A DNA stretch of 64,000 nt from Pelobates cultripes (lineage: Eukaryota > Chordata > Amphibia > Anura > Pelobatidae). Location: the NCBI GenBank assembly GCA_933207985.1, contig OW240915.1, forward strand, positions 119,699,756 through 119,763,755, read 5' to 3'. The translations under genes and the position numbers were made by a program. Of the stretch, positions 54,586-64,000 are shown one piece after another. The notes beneath the pieces are model-generated. The model did no database searches and was not told where the DNA came from. It saw nothing but the letters and a program-made list of their open reading frames with translations. Within the stretch, counting starts at the first letter, position 1, and each line of letters begins with the position of its first letter.

Positions 54586-55189
54586 AAATATTAGGGGTAA
54601 CCCCCCGTTTTCACCTACTACCACTAGACTGCTCACCCTTTAATTAAGGCTCGACTCAAGCTTTTGTTCTACGTAGCAGCAGGATAATACTTTTAAAAGG
54701 ACACAAAAAGAATCCTCATAGTGTAACACTGTTTTATTTGCAACATTAAAAAAACCCTACCCCCCCCCCTCCCCAAAAGCAACCCTTACATGAACAAATG
54801 GTGATACTTGTTTCCAAGATATCACAAATGAGCAGACATGCAGAAGTGAATATGGTGTTACCGTCTGTCTGAATGATATTCTCGGCTAAACTGAAGTCTC
54901 TCTGCCGTGAGATCCACTTGTGTTGCTGGAGATACGCCAAGCATCCAGGATGGTGCTTCTTTTCACTCTGTATTTGCCCAAAGAGCCATTAGCACTTCAA
55001 CGTGTTTCGCCCCATTGTCCCAGGCTTTCTCAAGATATAGTAAAAACAAAGAAAACGTTACCTGCACTCTGGCCTAAATCCCCATGTGCATTTAAACAAA
55101 AATGGAGGCTCTTTAGTTCTATTCTAATGGCCATTTGAATATATAAGCTCACCAGCCACGTCAAGGCAAGCCTCAATAGGTGAGTTCCT
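54586..55189 (-). other. PLE terminal-repeat remnant
   Basis: AT-rich sequence including a hammerhead-like motif on minus at 55000-55032. No coding part of a PLE is attached. Confidence 0.45.
55000..55032 (-). ncRNA. Degenerate hammerhead-like motif
   Basis: On minus: TTGAGAA, A, GCC...GGC stem II, GAA, ACACGT, T. Stem I is weak. Kept because of similarity to the others. Confidence 0.4.
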
Positions 55190-55575
55190 ACACTAGCCAT
55201 TAGATATGCTGATATCAGCCAAGAGTCTACAATGAGACAGGAAGGGTTTTTTTATAAACCCTTTAACATTTAACCCTTTATAGGGCTTCTGCACATACAA
55301 TAAACTTTGCTGATATCAGACAAAGTGAGACAGAAAGGGGTGTTTTATAAACCCTTTAACATTTAACCCTTTATAGGGCTTCTACACATTCAATAAACTT
55401 TGCTGGTTTCAGACAAAGTATAGACGTCTCTAATGAGACATGAAAGGGTGTTTTATAAACCCCTACATACTTTACCCTGAATAGGGCTATAACATACAAA
55501 TCACCTTGCTGGTATCAGCTAAAAGGCAAATTTCTCTGATGAGACAGGAAGGGGTGCTGCCCCTACATACTTATA
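55190..55575. repeat. Tandem repeat of about 110 bp, 3-4 units
   Basis: Units share GAGACAGGAAGG, TTTATAAACCCTTTAACATT, TATAGGGCTTCTACACAT and AATAAACTTTGCTGATATCA, with growing divergence rightwards. Confidence 0.85.
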
Positions 55576-55889
55576 AAGTCTTAATAAGACAAACGTGGGA
55601 AGGCTGGCAGCAATGTAACATAGCTGAGTGATACAAAATTCATATACAAACACAAAGATAAAGCACCGCGCTTACAGCAGCAGTGGCTTAGTATCTCAAG
55701 ATATAGCGTTTGTTTTTAACTTTTGCGATATTCCGGTTTTGAATTCTTAAAGCGGTAGATGGTAATAAAAGTTTTTTCGTACCTTTCATCATAATACATA
55801 CATAAGTGCACTTCTGAGTGATTAGTGGATACAGCATACAGCATATTAAAATATGTTATACATAAAAAACTCAAATTCATATTAAACAT

Positions 55890-56545
55890 TCTAATTGTTT
55901 TGCTGCTAATCTGCTAAATAATAAATTTTGGGACCTGCACTTCATATCTGTGTGTCAAATCGGCGCGTCTAATAGTGCGCTTACAGCGCAGTTGTAAACA
56001 TTCTTATTTTCTGGGTGCTAATCTGCTATATCTGGGGCCTGCTCTTCATATCTGTGAGTCAAATTGAAGCGTCTAATAGTGCGCTTCCAGCGCAGTTGTA
56101 AACATTCTTATTTTCTGGGTGCTAATCTGCTATGTCTGGGGCCTGTTCTTCATATCTGTGAGTCAAATCGAAGCGTCTAATAGTGCGCTTACAGCGCAGT
56201 TGTAAACATTCTTATTTTCTGGGTGCTAATCTGCTAAATAGTATATCATATATCTTCATATCTGAGAGTCAAATAGAAGCGTCAAATAGTGCGCTTACAA
56301 TGCATTTGTAAGCATTCTAATTGTTTTGCTGCTAATCTGCTAAATAATACATTTTGGGGACTGCTCTTCATATCTGAGAGTCAAATCGAAGCGTCTAATA
56401 GTGCGCTTACAGCGCAGTTGTAAAAATTCTTATTTTCTGGGTGCTAATCTGCTAAATAGTAAATTCTGGGGCCAAATCGAGTCAAATCGAAGCGTCTATT
56501 AGTGCGCTTATAGCGCACTTTCAAAAATTCAAATTTTGTGGGTGC
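55890..56545. repeat. Tandem repeat of about 110 bp, 5-6 units, upstream of the hAT gene
   Basis: Units contain GTGCTAATCTGCTA, GGGGCCTGCTCTTCATATCT, GAGTCAAATCGAAGCG, TCTAATAGTGCGCTTACAGC and GCAGTTGTAAACATTC. Their place just before the transposase start suggests 5' subterminal repeats of the hAT, which transposases often bind. That role is inferred. Confidence 0.85.
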
Positions 56546-56672
56546 TAAACATTTGCGGCCTGCGGTGCATTTCTTGCAGTCCAATAAACTAAAAAAAAAA
56601 TTGTTGACTGTTGGCGGTTACAATTGTTGAGTGACATAAAACATCTGTTAGTTTGGTGGGTGAACGTAAAGA

Positions 56673-59600
56673 ATGAGGGGAGCGTCAAATAAGGGACATG
56701 GCCCTGGTCATGGTGCTGCTGGTGTTGGTGGAATCCCTGTTGCAAGGAGAGGACGTGGTCGATCTGTGCCAGCTACACGCACAAGTTAAACACCTTCCTC
56801 ATGTGCGAGTACGGGACAAAACCTTCCACGTTATTTGGTAGTCCCGAATGCTGCTCTACGAATGGTGAGGACAGAACAAGTACAGGCGATAGTAGATTGG
56901 ATGGCTGACAGTGCCTCCAGTTCCTGCACATTGTCTCACACCTGGTGCCCTGCTGAAAGCTCAGAGTTGGCACCTGCAGCCCATGGCCATCTGTCTATCA
57001 CCTCAACCCCTTGCAAATCACCCAAGCAGTCTGAGCCACAAGTCATGCAGCAGTCTCTTATGCTTTTTGATGATTCTGCTGGTGGGGTTTCCATGGGCCA
57101 TCCACCTAGCCCTGCCCCAGAAGTGGAAGGGGTTGAGTGCACTCATGCACAACCACTTATGTGTCAGGATGTGGACATGCAAGGACCACCGCAGCACGTC
57201 TCTGATGATGATGAAACACAGGTGACAACTGCTGTGGCTTTCAGCAGTGTGGAGACCGGCAAGGAGGGCAGGGTTGAGGAGTGGGTGTAAGATGAAGTGG
57301 AGAATGATGAGGTCCTAGACCCCACATGGAATGAAGGTCATGCGAGTGATGTGTCCAGTTTGGAGGAAAAGGCGGTGGTCGCACAGAGGCACCAGCACAG
57401 CATAAGAGGGAGCAGGGTGCAAAAGCAGAGCTGCTGTCCCCTAGACGGTACGCCTGCTACTGCCCACCACACCCAGGGACCGAGCACACCAAAGCCAGCT
57501 CCAAGGAGTTCCCTAGCGTGGCATTTCTTCAGACAATGTGCTGACGACAAGACATGAGTGGTTTGCACGCTGTGCAATTAGAGCCTTAAGTGAGGCATAA
57601 ACGTGCTAAACCTGAGCACAACCTGCATGACCAGGGAATCTACATGCGAAGAACGAACTGCAGTGGAGTAAGCACCTCAAAAACCAAGAAAGGTCTCAGT
57701 CTCCTCCTGCTTCCTCTTCTGCTGCTGTCTCGGCCTTTTCCTCCACCTTTGGAGTCACAGTGGCACCTGCCACCCCACAAACAGAGGATGTGGCAGCAAC
57801 GCCACCAAGTCCACAACCGTCCCCAAGCATCTCCACACTGTCCCATGGAAGCATTCAGTTGTCCATCTCCCAAACACTGGAAAGAAAGAAGAAGTACCCC
57901 TATAGCCACCTGCGATCCCTGGCCCTGAATGCCAGCATTTCAAAATTCATGGCCTTTGAAATGCTGTCATTCCGTCTGTTGTAGACGGACAGTTTTTAAA
58001 ACCTGATGGCGGTGGCTGTCCCACAGTACGTGTTACCCAGCCACCACTACTTTTCCAGGCGAGCCATCCCTTCCCTGCACAACCAATTGATGGACAAAAT
58101 CAGGTGTGCACTGCGCAACTCCATCAGTGGCAAGGTCCACATAACCACAGATATGTGGACCAGTAAGCACGGGCAGGGACGATATATCTCTCTAACTGCA
58201 CACTGGGCAAATGTAGTGGTGGCTGGGCCTGAGGAGGATTGCAGTTTGGCGCATGTCCTTCCGCCACCGAGGATTGCAGGGCATTTCTCTTTGCCTCCTG
58301 TTGCCTCCTCCTCCTACTCCGCTTCCTCCTCCTATACCACCACCTCATCAAGGCAGCGTAACACCTTCACCACCAACTTCAGCACAGCCAGGGGGAAACG
58401 ACAGCAGGCTGTTTTAAAACTGATATGTTTGGGGGAAAACCCCCACACGCGCAGGAGCTGTGGACAGGCATGGAACAACAGACCAATGAGTGGTTGTTGC
58501 CACTGAGCCTCAAGCCCGTCCTGATGGTGTGCGATAATGGGTGAAATCTCGTAGCAGCTCTCTGGGCCTAGCCGGTTTGCCGCAGATGCCTTGCCTGGCA
58601 CATGTGCTGAATTTGGTGGTGCAGAAATTCCTGAAAAACTACCCAGATATATCAGAGCTGCTGCAGAAAGTGTGGGTCGTCTGTGCGCACTTTCAGCGTT
58701 CTCACCCTGCTGCTGCTCGCCTGTCTGTGCTGCAGTGTAACTTCGGCCTTTCTGCTCATCGCCTCATATGCGACGTGCCCACAAGGTGGAACTGCAACCT
58801 TGCACATGCTGGAGAGACTGTGTGAGCAGCAGCAGGCAATAGTGGAGTTTCAGATGCAGCACGCACAGGTCAGTCGCTCTGCGGAACTGCACCACTTCAC
58901 CACCAATGAGTGGGCCTCCATGCAAGACCTGTGTGCCATTTTGCACTGTTTCGAATACTCCACCAACATGGCCAGTGCCGATGCCGTTCTCAGCCTTACT
59001 ATCCCGCTTCTATGTCTCCTTGAAAAAACCCTTCAGGTGATGATGGAAGAGGATGTGGCACAGGAGGAAGAGGGGTCACTTCCACGGTTATCAGGCCAGT
59101 CATTCACAAGTGGCTTGGAGGGTGGGTTCCTGCACCAGCATAGGCAGCACAATTGTCCAGCCAGGACACAGTTCTGGAGGATGTGGAGGAGGATGATGAG
59201 AATGAGGAGGAGGAACCGTGTTCACAGCAGGGTGGCACCCAACGCAGCTCGTAGGCATCACTGGAGCATGGCTGGGGGGATACGAAGGACACAGACGATA
59301 CACCTCCCACAGAGGACAGCTTATCCTTGTCTCTGGGCAGCCTGGCACACATGAGCGACTACATGCTGCAGTGCCTGCGTAACGACTGCCGAGTTGCTCA
59401 CATTCTAACTTGTGCTGATTACTGGGTGGCCACCCTGCTGGATTCCCGTTACATGGACAACGTGCCTTCCTTAATTCCCTCACTGGAGTGTGATCGGAAG
59501 ATGCGCGACTACAAGTGCACGCTGGTAGACCCGCTGCTGAGGGCATTCCCAACTGACACTGGGGGCTCAGTGGAAGCACAAGGTGAAGGCAGTGGAGGAT

Positions 59601-59990
59601 TAAGAGGTCACCAACGCAGCTGGGGCACCACTAGCACCACAGAAGGCAGGGTTAGCATGGCCGAAATGTGGAAAAGCTTTGTCAGCACGCCACAACAACC
59701 AGCACCACCATCTGATATTGAACGTACTGTACTGATGAGTCTGCCCCATTCAACTTCTGGGTCTCCAAATTGGGCACATGGCCTGAGCTTGCCCTTTATG
59801 CCTTGGAGGTGCTGGCCTGCCCTGCAGCCAGTGTATTGTCTGAACGTGTGTTTAGCACGGCAGGGGGCATTATCACAGACAAGCGCAGCCGCCTGTCCAC
59901 AGCCAACGTGGACAAGATCACGTTTATTAAAATGAACCAGGCATGGATCCCACCAGACTTGTCTGTACTTTGTGCAGAACAGATATTTAT
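56673..59990 (+). pseudogene. hAT transposase with BED zinc finger (ZBED-like), many frame breaks
   Basis: From ATG 56673: a Gly/Arg-rich start (ARRGRGRSVPATRT, then a stop), an acidic middle (56835-57290), the BED zinc finger (SLAWHFFRQCADDKT, CTLCN, CMTR; 57500-57640), VHITTDMWTSKHGQGRYIS and LTAHWANV (about 58130-58220), CLAHVLNLVVQKFLKNYP (58585), DVPTRWN (58770), LERLCEQQQAIVEF and the C-terminal dimerisation block ALEVLACPAASVLSERVFST with RSRLSTANVDKI (59790-59930). This is the full hAT order. More than eight stops or frameshifts. Confidence 0.92.
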
Positions 59991-60035
59991 ACCGGCCTCA
60001 CCCAGCCATTGTTATACTCAAGTGCAGTTATTCTT

Positions 60036-60876
60036 GTTTTCTTTTTTTATATGTCCCAATATTTTGGGTGCTACCTCATTAAAAAAATAAAAATAAAAAA
60101 TAAACAAATAAAAAACAGTGTTGGCTACCTCCTCCTCCTCCACTGCCGCTTCCACCTACACCTCCACGGTGTATGGTGGTGGCGTTGCTGCCACATACTC
60201 TGTTTGCAGGGTGGCAAGTGCCACTGTGACTCCAGAGGTGGAGGAAGAGGCCGAGACAGCAGCAGAAGAGGAAGCAGGAGGAGCCTGAGACCTTTCTTGG
60301 TTTTTGAGGTGCTTACTCCACTGCAGCTTGTGCTTTGCATGTAGATGCCTGGTCATGCAGGTTGTGCTCAGGTTTAGCATGTTTATGCCTCGCTTTAGGC
60401 TCTGATTGCACAGCGTGCAAACCACTCGTGTCTTGTCGTCAGCACATTGTCTGAAGAACTGCCACGCCAGGGAACTCCTTGGAGCTGGCTTTGGTGTGCT
60501 CGGTCCCTGGGTGCAGTGAGCAGTAGTAGGCGTACCCTCTAGGGGACAGCCGCTCGGCTTTTGCACCCTGCTCCCTCTTATGCTGTGCTGGTGCATCTAT
60601 ACGACCAACTACCCAGATATATCAGAGCTGCTGCAGAAAGTGCGGGCCGTCTGTGCGCGCTTTCGGCGTTCTCACCCTGCTGCTGCTGCTCGCCTGTCTG
60701 CGCTACAGCGTAAATTCAGCCTTCCCACTCACCGCCTCATGAGACTGTGCGAGCAGCAGCAAGCAATAGTGGAGTTTCAGCTGCAGCACGCACAGGTCAG
60801 TCGCTCTGTGGAACAGAGTTTTCTTTTTTTATATGTCCCAATATTTTGGGAGCTACCCCAATTAAAAAATAAATAA

Positions 60877-60920
<44 letters not shown>

Positions 60921-61330
60921 ACCTCCTCCTCCTCCACCGCTACTTCCACCTAAACCACCACGGTCACCGCCTCCTCAACCTATGGGTCACTTAGTATAAA
61001 CTATGTGCACAATAGCAGAGGCTTGTGAAGGCCTTTTCTCCATGCATCAGGAGTTGAGCATTTCTCCATGCATCAGTACTGCAAGAAATGCACCGCAGGC
61101 CACAAATGTTTCTTTTTTTATATGTCCCAATATTTTGGGGGCTACCCCAATTAAAAAAAATATATATATAAAAAACAGTGTTGGCTACCTTCTCCTCCTC
61201 CACCGCTGCTTCCACCTATACCGCCACGGTCACGCCTCCTCAACCTATGGGTCACTTATTATAAACTATGTACACAATAGCAGAGGCTTGTGAAGTCCTT
61301 TTCTCCATGCTTCTGGAGTTGAGCTCAGTT
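60036..61330. repeat. Rearranged partial hAT copies
   Basis: The end text TATATGTCCCAATATTTTGG with GCTACCCCAATTAAAA occurs three times (60050, 60830, 61120), and CCTCCTCCTCCACCGCT-type text follows each. 60605-60820 repeats 58636-58880 with the segment around DVPTRWN removed. 60990-61060 recurs at 61250-61320. The block looks like several deleted copies or repair products of one hAT. Confidence 0.8.
60156..60596 (-). CDS. Intact hAT N-terminal/BED zinc-finger ORF, inverted
   Basis: 146 open codons on minus. RSSLAWQFFRQCADDKTRV, CTLCNQSL, CMTRHLHAKHKLQ give a complete Cys2-His2-type BED finger, then a Ser-rich stretch (SSSAAVSASSSTSG). It corresponds to the broken 57400-57800 region of the plus-strand gene but has no stop. 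It ends in sequence equal to the hAT tail, so it is an inverted partial copy. A DNA-binding domain without a catalytic part could in principle act as a repressor; there is no evidence that it is expressed. Confidence 0.7.
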   Translation of the reverse strand: MHQHSIRGSRVQKPSGCPLEGTPTTAHCTQGPSTPKPAPRSSLAWQFFRQCADDKTRVVCTLCNQSLKRGINMLNLSTTCMTRHLHAKHKLQWSKHLKNQERSQAPPASSSAAVSASSSTSGVTVALATLQTEYVAATPPPYTVEV

Positions 61331-61784
61331 TGAACAATGAAAGAGAATACCCTGCACTCCAACCCTCTCTCAAATGGATTATTCTGTTGATCCTGCTGAC
61401 AGCCATGCTTTAGATTTTGATTTATGTTCTTCCAAAGCTAAAATCAAAGATTCCATCTAGTGCTATTTTATGGCTCAGCTGTATTTTTTTATTGTTATGT
61501 TATTTTAAGTGATTTCCCTATCCACATTTGTTTGCAGGGACTTGTCCTACTCTTACCCCCATTTTACTTCCTTTTGTAGTCCTCTAGCCCTTTCCAGGAC
61601 TTTTTTAGAGGCATGTTTGTTCGGGGTCAAGTTCAGGGTCAAGTTCGATCACAAACCCGGACTTTTTTTCAAAGTTCGGCCGAACCCGCCGGACCCGAAC
61701 ATCCAGGTGTCCGCTCAACTCTACTCATGCAGCAAAACAATATTCTGAAATATATGTGGGCTAGATTGGAAATGCTAAAAAACT
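61331..61784. other. Unassigned sequence with CGGACCCGAACATCC-type motif
   Basis: Around 61618-61735 there are short TTCGGG/CCCGAAC repeats of the kind found in dispersed repeats. No gene recognised. Confidence 0.4.
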
Positions 61785-63120
61785 GAATATTAAAAAAAAA
61801 GGCTCAAGAGACTGACAAACCTTACGTTCACAGACTGTATTAAAACATACCTCTCTACTGTTGATTATTTAATACAAGACACAATCAGCAACCGTAAGAT
61901 TAAACGAAGAAACATCACCCAACAGCAAGCGAAATGTATTAAACACTTAGCAAGTAACCCTACAATAGTCATCCGCCGCGGATAAATGGGAGGAATCATC
62001 ATCATCATGGACTACGCATATTATGCAGGAGAGCTAAAGCAACAATTACAGGATAAGAATATATACCAACTATTGCCAGGAGATCCCACAGAAAAAATCA
62101 TGGCAACAATTGAAACCACCCTATTAATGGGACTCAAAGCTAGTTTTATAGATCTACAATTACACAACTACCTATTGAAATGACATCCTCACACCCCCAA
62201 TTATATATAGCCTTCCGAAGATCCACAAAGATCCCATTAAGCCACCAGGAAGACCTATAGTATCGGCAATAGGTGAAATATTGGAGCCGATAGCCAAGTG
62301 GCTTGATCATCTTTTTCAAGCACCAGTAGCAGAACTCCAAACCTGTATCAATGATAGCCATACCCTCATTACTAAATTGAAACAACTCGATCTCGGGATG
62401 GATCCTATAGTTCTGATTATGATGGATGTAAGTAACCTTTATACAGTGATCGCTCATGAGGGAATAGAGGCAATGAGATCAGTTCTTACCTCCGCTACTA
62501 CATATCATGGCCCTCCAATTGAATTTACGCTTGAATAGTTGGCTCTTACATTAAGGAGTAATTATTTCCAATTTGAAGAAGAAAATTGGTTCCTCCAAGT
62601 TGGGGCACCTCCATGGCCCACATGTATGCCAATTCATATATGTACATCTATGAAACACAATTCATCTTATCTAAATTCAGACACCTTATTCTAGCAAATT
62701 TTCATTATATTGTCGATTTGTTGAAATTTTGGAGAGGTAGTGTGACAGAAGCCGAGATGGTACAATATTTAAACCAACTGGAGACCCCCATTAGACTTAC
62801 GTCGAATATAAGCACCACATCAGTCCAATATTTGGATTTGGAAATATCACTCAAAGATCAAAAAATTACTTACTGCCTATACACAAAAATAACCGATCGG
62901 AATACTATTCTACACAACAACAGTGCACACCCAAGGGCGTTGAGAAAATCACTACCCAAAGCACAATACCTCAGAGTGATTCGAAACAATTCTGATGAAG
63001 CTATGATGGAACAACAGCCAAAAAAGACCAATTTATTGTCTTTCCCATGACCTACAATGATGTTTATCCAAAAATCTCTAAAGTCATTAAACAGAATTGG
63101 AAAATGCTAGCAAGTGACGA
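61785..63120 (+). pseudogene. PLE-G reverse transcriptase
   Basis: Frames in order: IRRADKWGG-like ADKGG region (about 61970-61990, frameshifted) with IIIIMDYAYYAGEL; LPKIHKDPIKPPGRPIVSAI; IVLIMMDVSNLYTVIAHEG; NYFQFEEENWFLQVG; HYIVDLLKFW where other copies have YIDD; SVQYLDLEISLKD; ALRKSLPKAQYLRVIRNNS; and KVIKQNWKMLASD of the linker. It ends at about 63120 before any GIY-YIG domain. The altered palm motif and frame breaks mean it is dead. The subfamily differs from PLE-A, B and C. Confidence 0.85.
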
Positions 63121-63127
63121 CTGTAGC

Positions 63128-63776
63128 GTTACTAATCTTATCCAGGGGCCGGCCGCGGTCCTCTCTTCGAGCCACGCGCGTTCCTGCTGCTGCACGAGCC
63201 ACGCGCGGCTCATCCGACGGCTTCAATAGGAAGGCGGGCAGTGACCGCGAGAAGCGATCACATGTCCCGCCTGAATCTAAGAGCACGCTGCGAGTCTCGG
63301 GCGCGCTCTTAAAGAGACAGTGGAAGCCTAAATTGTCAAAAGGTTCCCATTGGCCCCTGTCATGCCACACTCCCCATACACTTACCTTTTGGGGGTGTGG
63401 ATATGACAGGAGCCAATCACATTAGTTTAGAAGCTATTTAAACTTACCTCTCCCTTTACTCCCTGCCCTATCGTGGTTTCTGTTTCAGTTCCCTTTAGCG
63501 CTTGTTGTGTTCAGTTGTGTTTCTTGGTATTGACTTTGGCTTTGTTTCTGACTACGTTTTCTCTTTATCCTTATCTGTTCTGTTTGCCGGCTTGCTGTTT
63601 ACTGTGTACCAGACCCCGGCTAGTCCTAGTTTGCGCTGTCTTTCTGTGCCCTTGACTTTGGATCGTTCCTGTCTCCTCTCATATACGTCGAGTCCGGCCA
63701 TTCTAAGGTCCGGTAGACGTATCTCTCCTCTGTGTTGTCTTCTGTTTAGCTGGACCCCGCAGATTTGGCTCAGCAA
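63128..63776 (+). other. Probable 5' LTR/leader of a Ty3/gypsy-like element
   Basis: GC-rich text followed by TGTCATGCCACACTCCCC (about 63359), a TATA-like CTATTTAAAC (63437) and a T/C-rich leader to the gag start. Exact LTR ends and primer-binding site could not be fixed. Confidence 0.5.
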
Positions 63777-64000
63777 ATGGCTTCTCATGAGGCAAGGTTT
63801 GTAGAGCAGGATCACCGTATGGATCAGATAGCACAGGCTCTCCAGACGCTCTTGTCTAGAACTATTCCTGCAACCGCACCTAACCCTCCTACACCTCTTC
63901 TTCCCGAAGTATCCAATTCACCTAATGCTTCGCCCCATTTAACACCCCCTCCTAGGTATGGAGGGGAAGCTAAGACATGCAGAGGTTTTATTAATCAAAT
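63777..64000 (+). CDS. Gypsy-like gag N-terminus, runs off the window
   Basis: From ATG 63777 the frame is open to the window end (74 codons). MASHEARFVEQDHRMDQ and IAQALQTLLSR suggest a helical start, followed by a Pro-rich stretch (NPPTPLLPEV) and PPPRYGGEAKTCRGFINQ. The last block matches the (P)xRYxGxxxxCRGFLxQ entry of gypsy-type retrotransposon Gag capsid domains. The rest lies beyond the window. Confidence 0.72.
   Translation, partial: MASHEARFVEQDHRMDQIAQALQTLLSRTIPATAPNPPTPLLPEVSNSPNASPHLTPPPRYGGEAKTCRGFINQ

Noticed and set aside
55536..55575. CTGATGA that looks like a hammerhead core
   Set aside because: It is a variant unit of the 110-bp tandem repeat and lacks stem II and the GAAA block.
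1..64000. tRNA-derived SINEs or tRNA genes
   Set aside because: I did not find a stretch with convincing A and B boxes and cloverleaf pairing by eye. A tRNAscan run would be decisive.

Overview
This window comes from a vertebrate genome, most likely an amphibian such as a frog. That is inferred from the repeat mix: Penelope-like elements (PLEs) with a GIY-YIG endonuclease, L1/Tx1-like and CR1-like LINEs, a DIRS element, IR/DR-type Tc1, hAT and Ty3/gypsy-like LTR elements, with AT-rich spacers and long microsatellites. I see no host protein gene, tRNA, rRNA or CRISPR array. Almost everything recognisable is mobile DNA, often nested two or three deep. One 100-base assembly gap lies at 49196-49295.

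Layout. 1-8.5 kb: PLE-A on the minus strand (2862-6250), framed by 2.2-kb inverted arms (651-2861 and 6251-8480) that both carry an L1 ORF1 segment and a hammerhead-like motif. 9.3-9.9 kb: a 35-bp minisatellite. 10.3-15.7 kb: PLE-B on minus, split by a 1610-bp Tc1 transposon and joined head-on to an inverted copy of its own 3' end. 15.7-20.9 kb: mostly unassigned, with a perfect 48-bp hairpin, a GC-rich block and a truncated hAT-like end. 20.9-33.8 kb: a PLE reverse transcriptase (RT) scrap, then an L1 ORF2 on minus whose two halves (21320-23502 and 32641-33840) lie either side of a 9.1-kb block. That block holds LTR fragments, a gag-like ORF and PLE-C (24014-29437), the most complete PLE, with direct terminal repeats. 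33.8-42.2 kb: microsatellites, PLE-D with a nested solo LTR, another LTR fragment and a decayed DIRS element. 42.3-54.6 kb: PLE-E on plus, again with an inverted copy of its 3' end upstream. Its arms carry an LTR insertion and a CR1-like LINE, and its RT is split by a hAT element that contains pieces of the same PLE. 54.6-61.3 kb: a PLE terminal remnant, two tandem arrays, and a decayed hAT transposase with a BED zinc finger and rearranged partial copies. 61.8-64 kb: PLE-G RT on plus, then the 5' end of a gypsy-like element whose gag ORF runs off the window.

The strongest theme is the PLE cluster. At least six copies of several subfamilies encode an RT with ADKGG, PKIHK, GTAMGT and IDD motifs, followed by a Cys-rich linker and GIY-YIG endonuclease. 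Nine hammerhead-ribozyme-like motifs sit in or beside their terminal repeats. Two copies (A and C) show an upstream basic ORF overlapping the RT ORF in the -1 frame. Three copies (A, B, E) are 5'-truncated and fused to an inverted copy of their own 3' end. These are structural readings by eye; no alignment, folding or database search was run.
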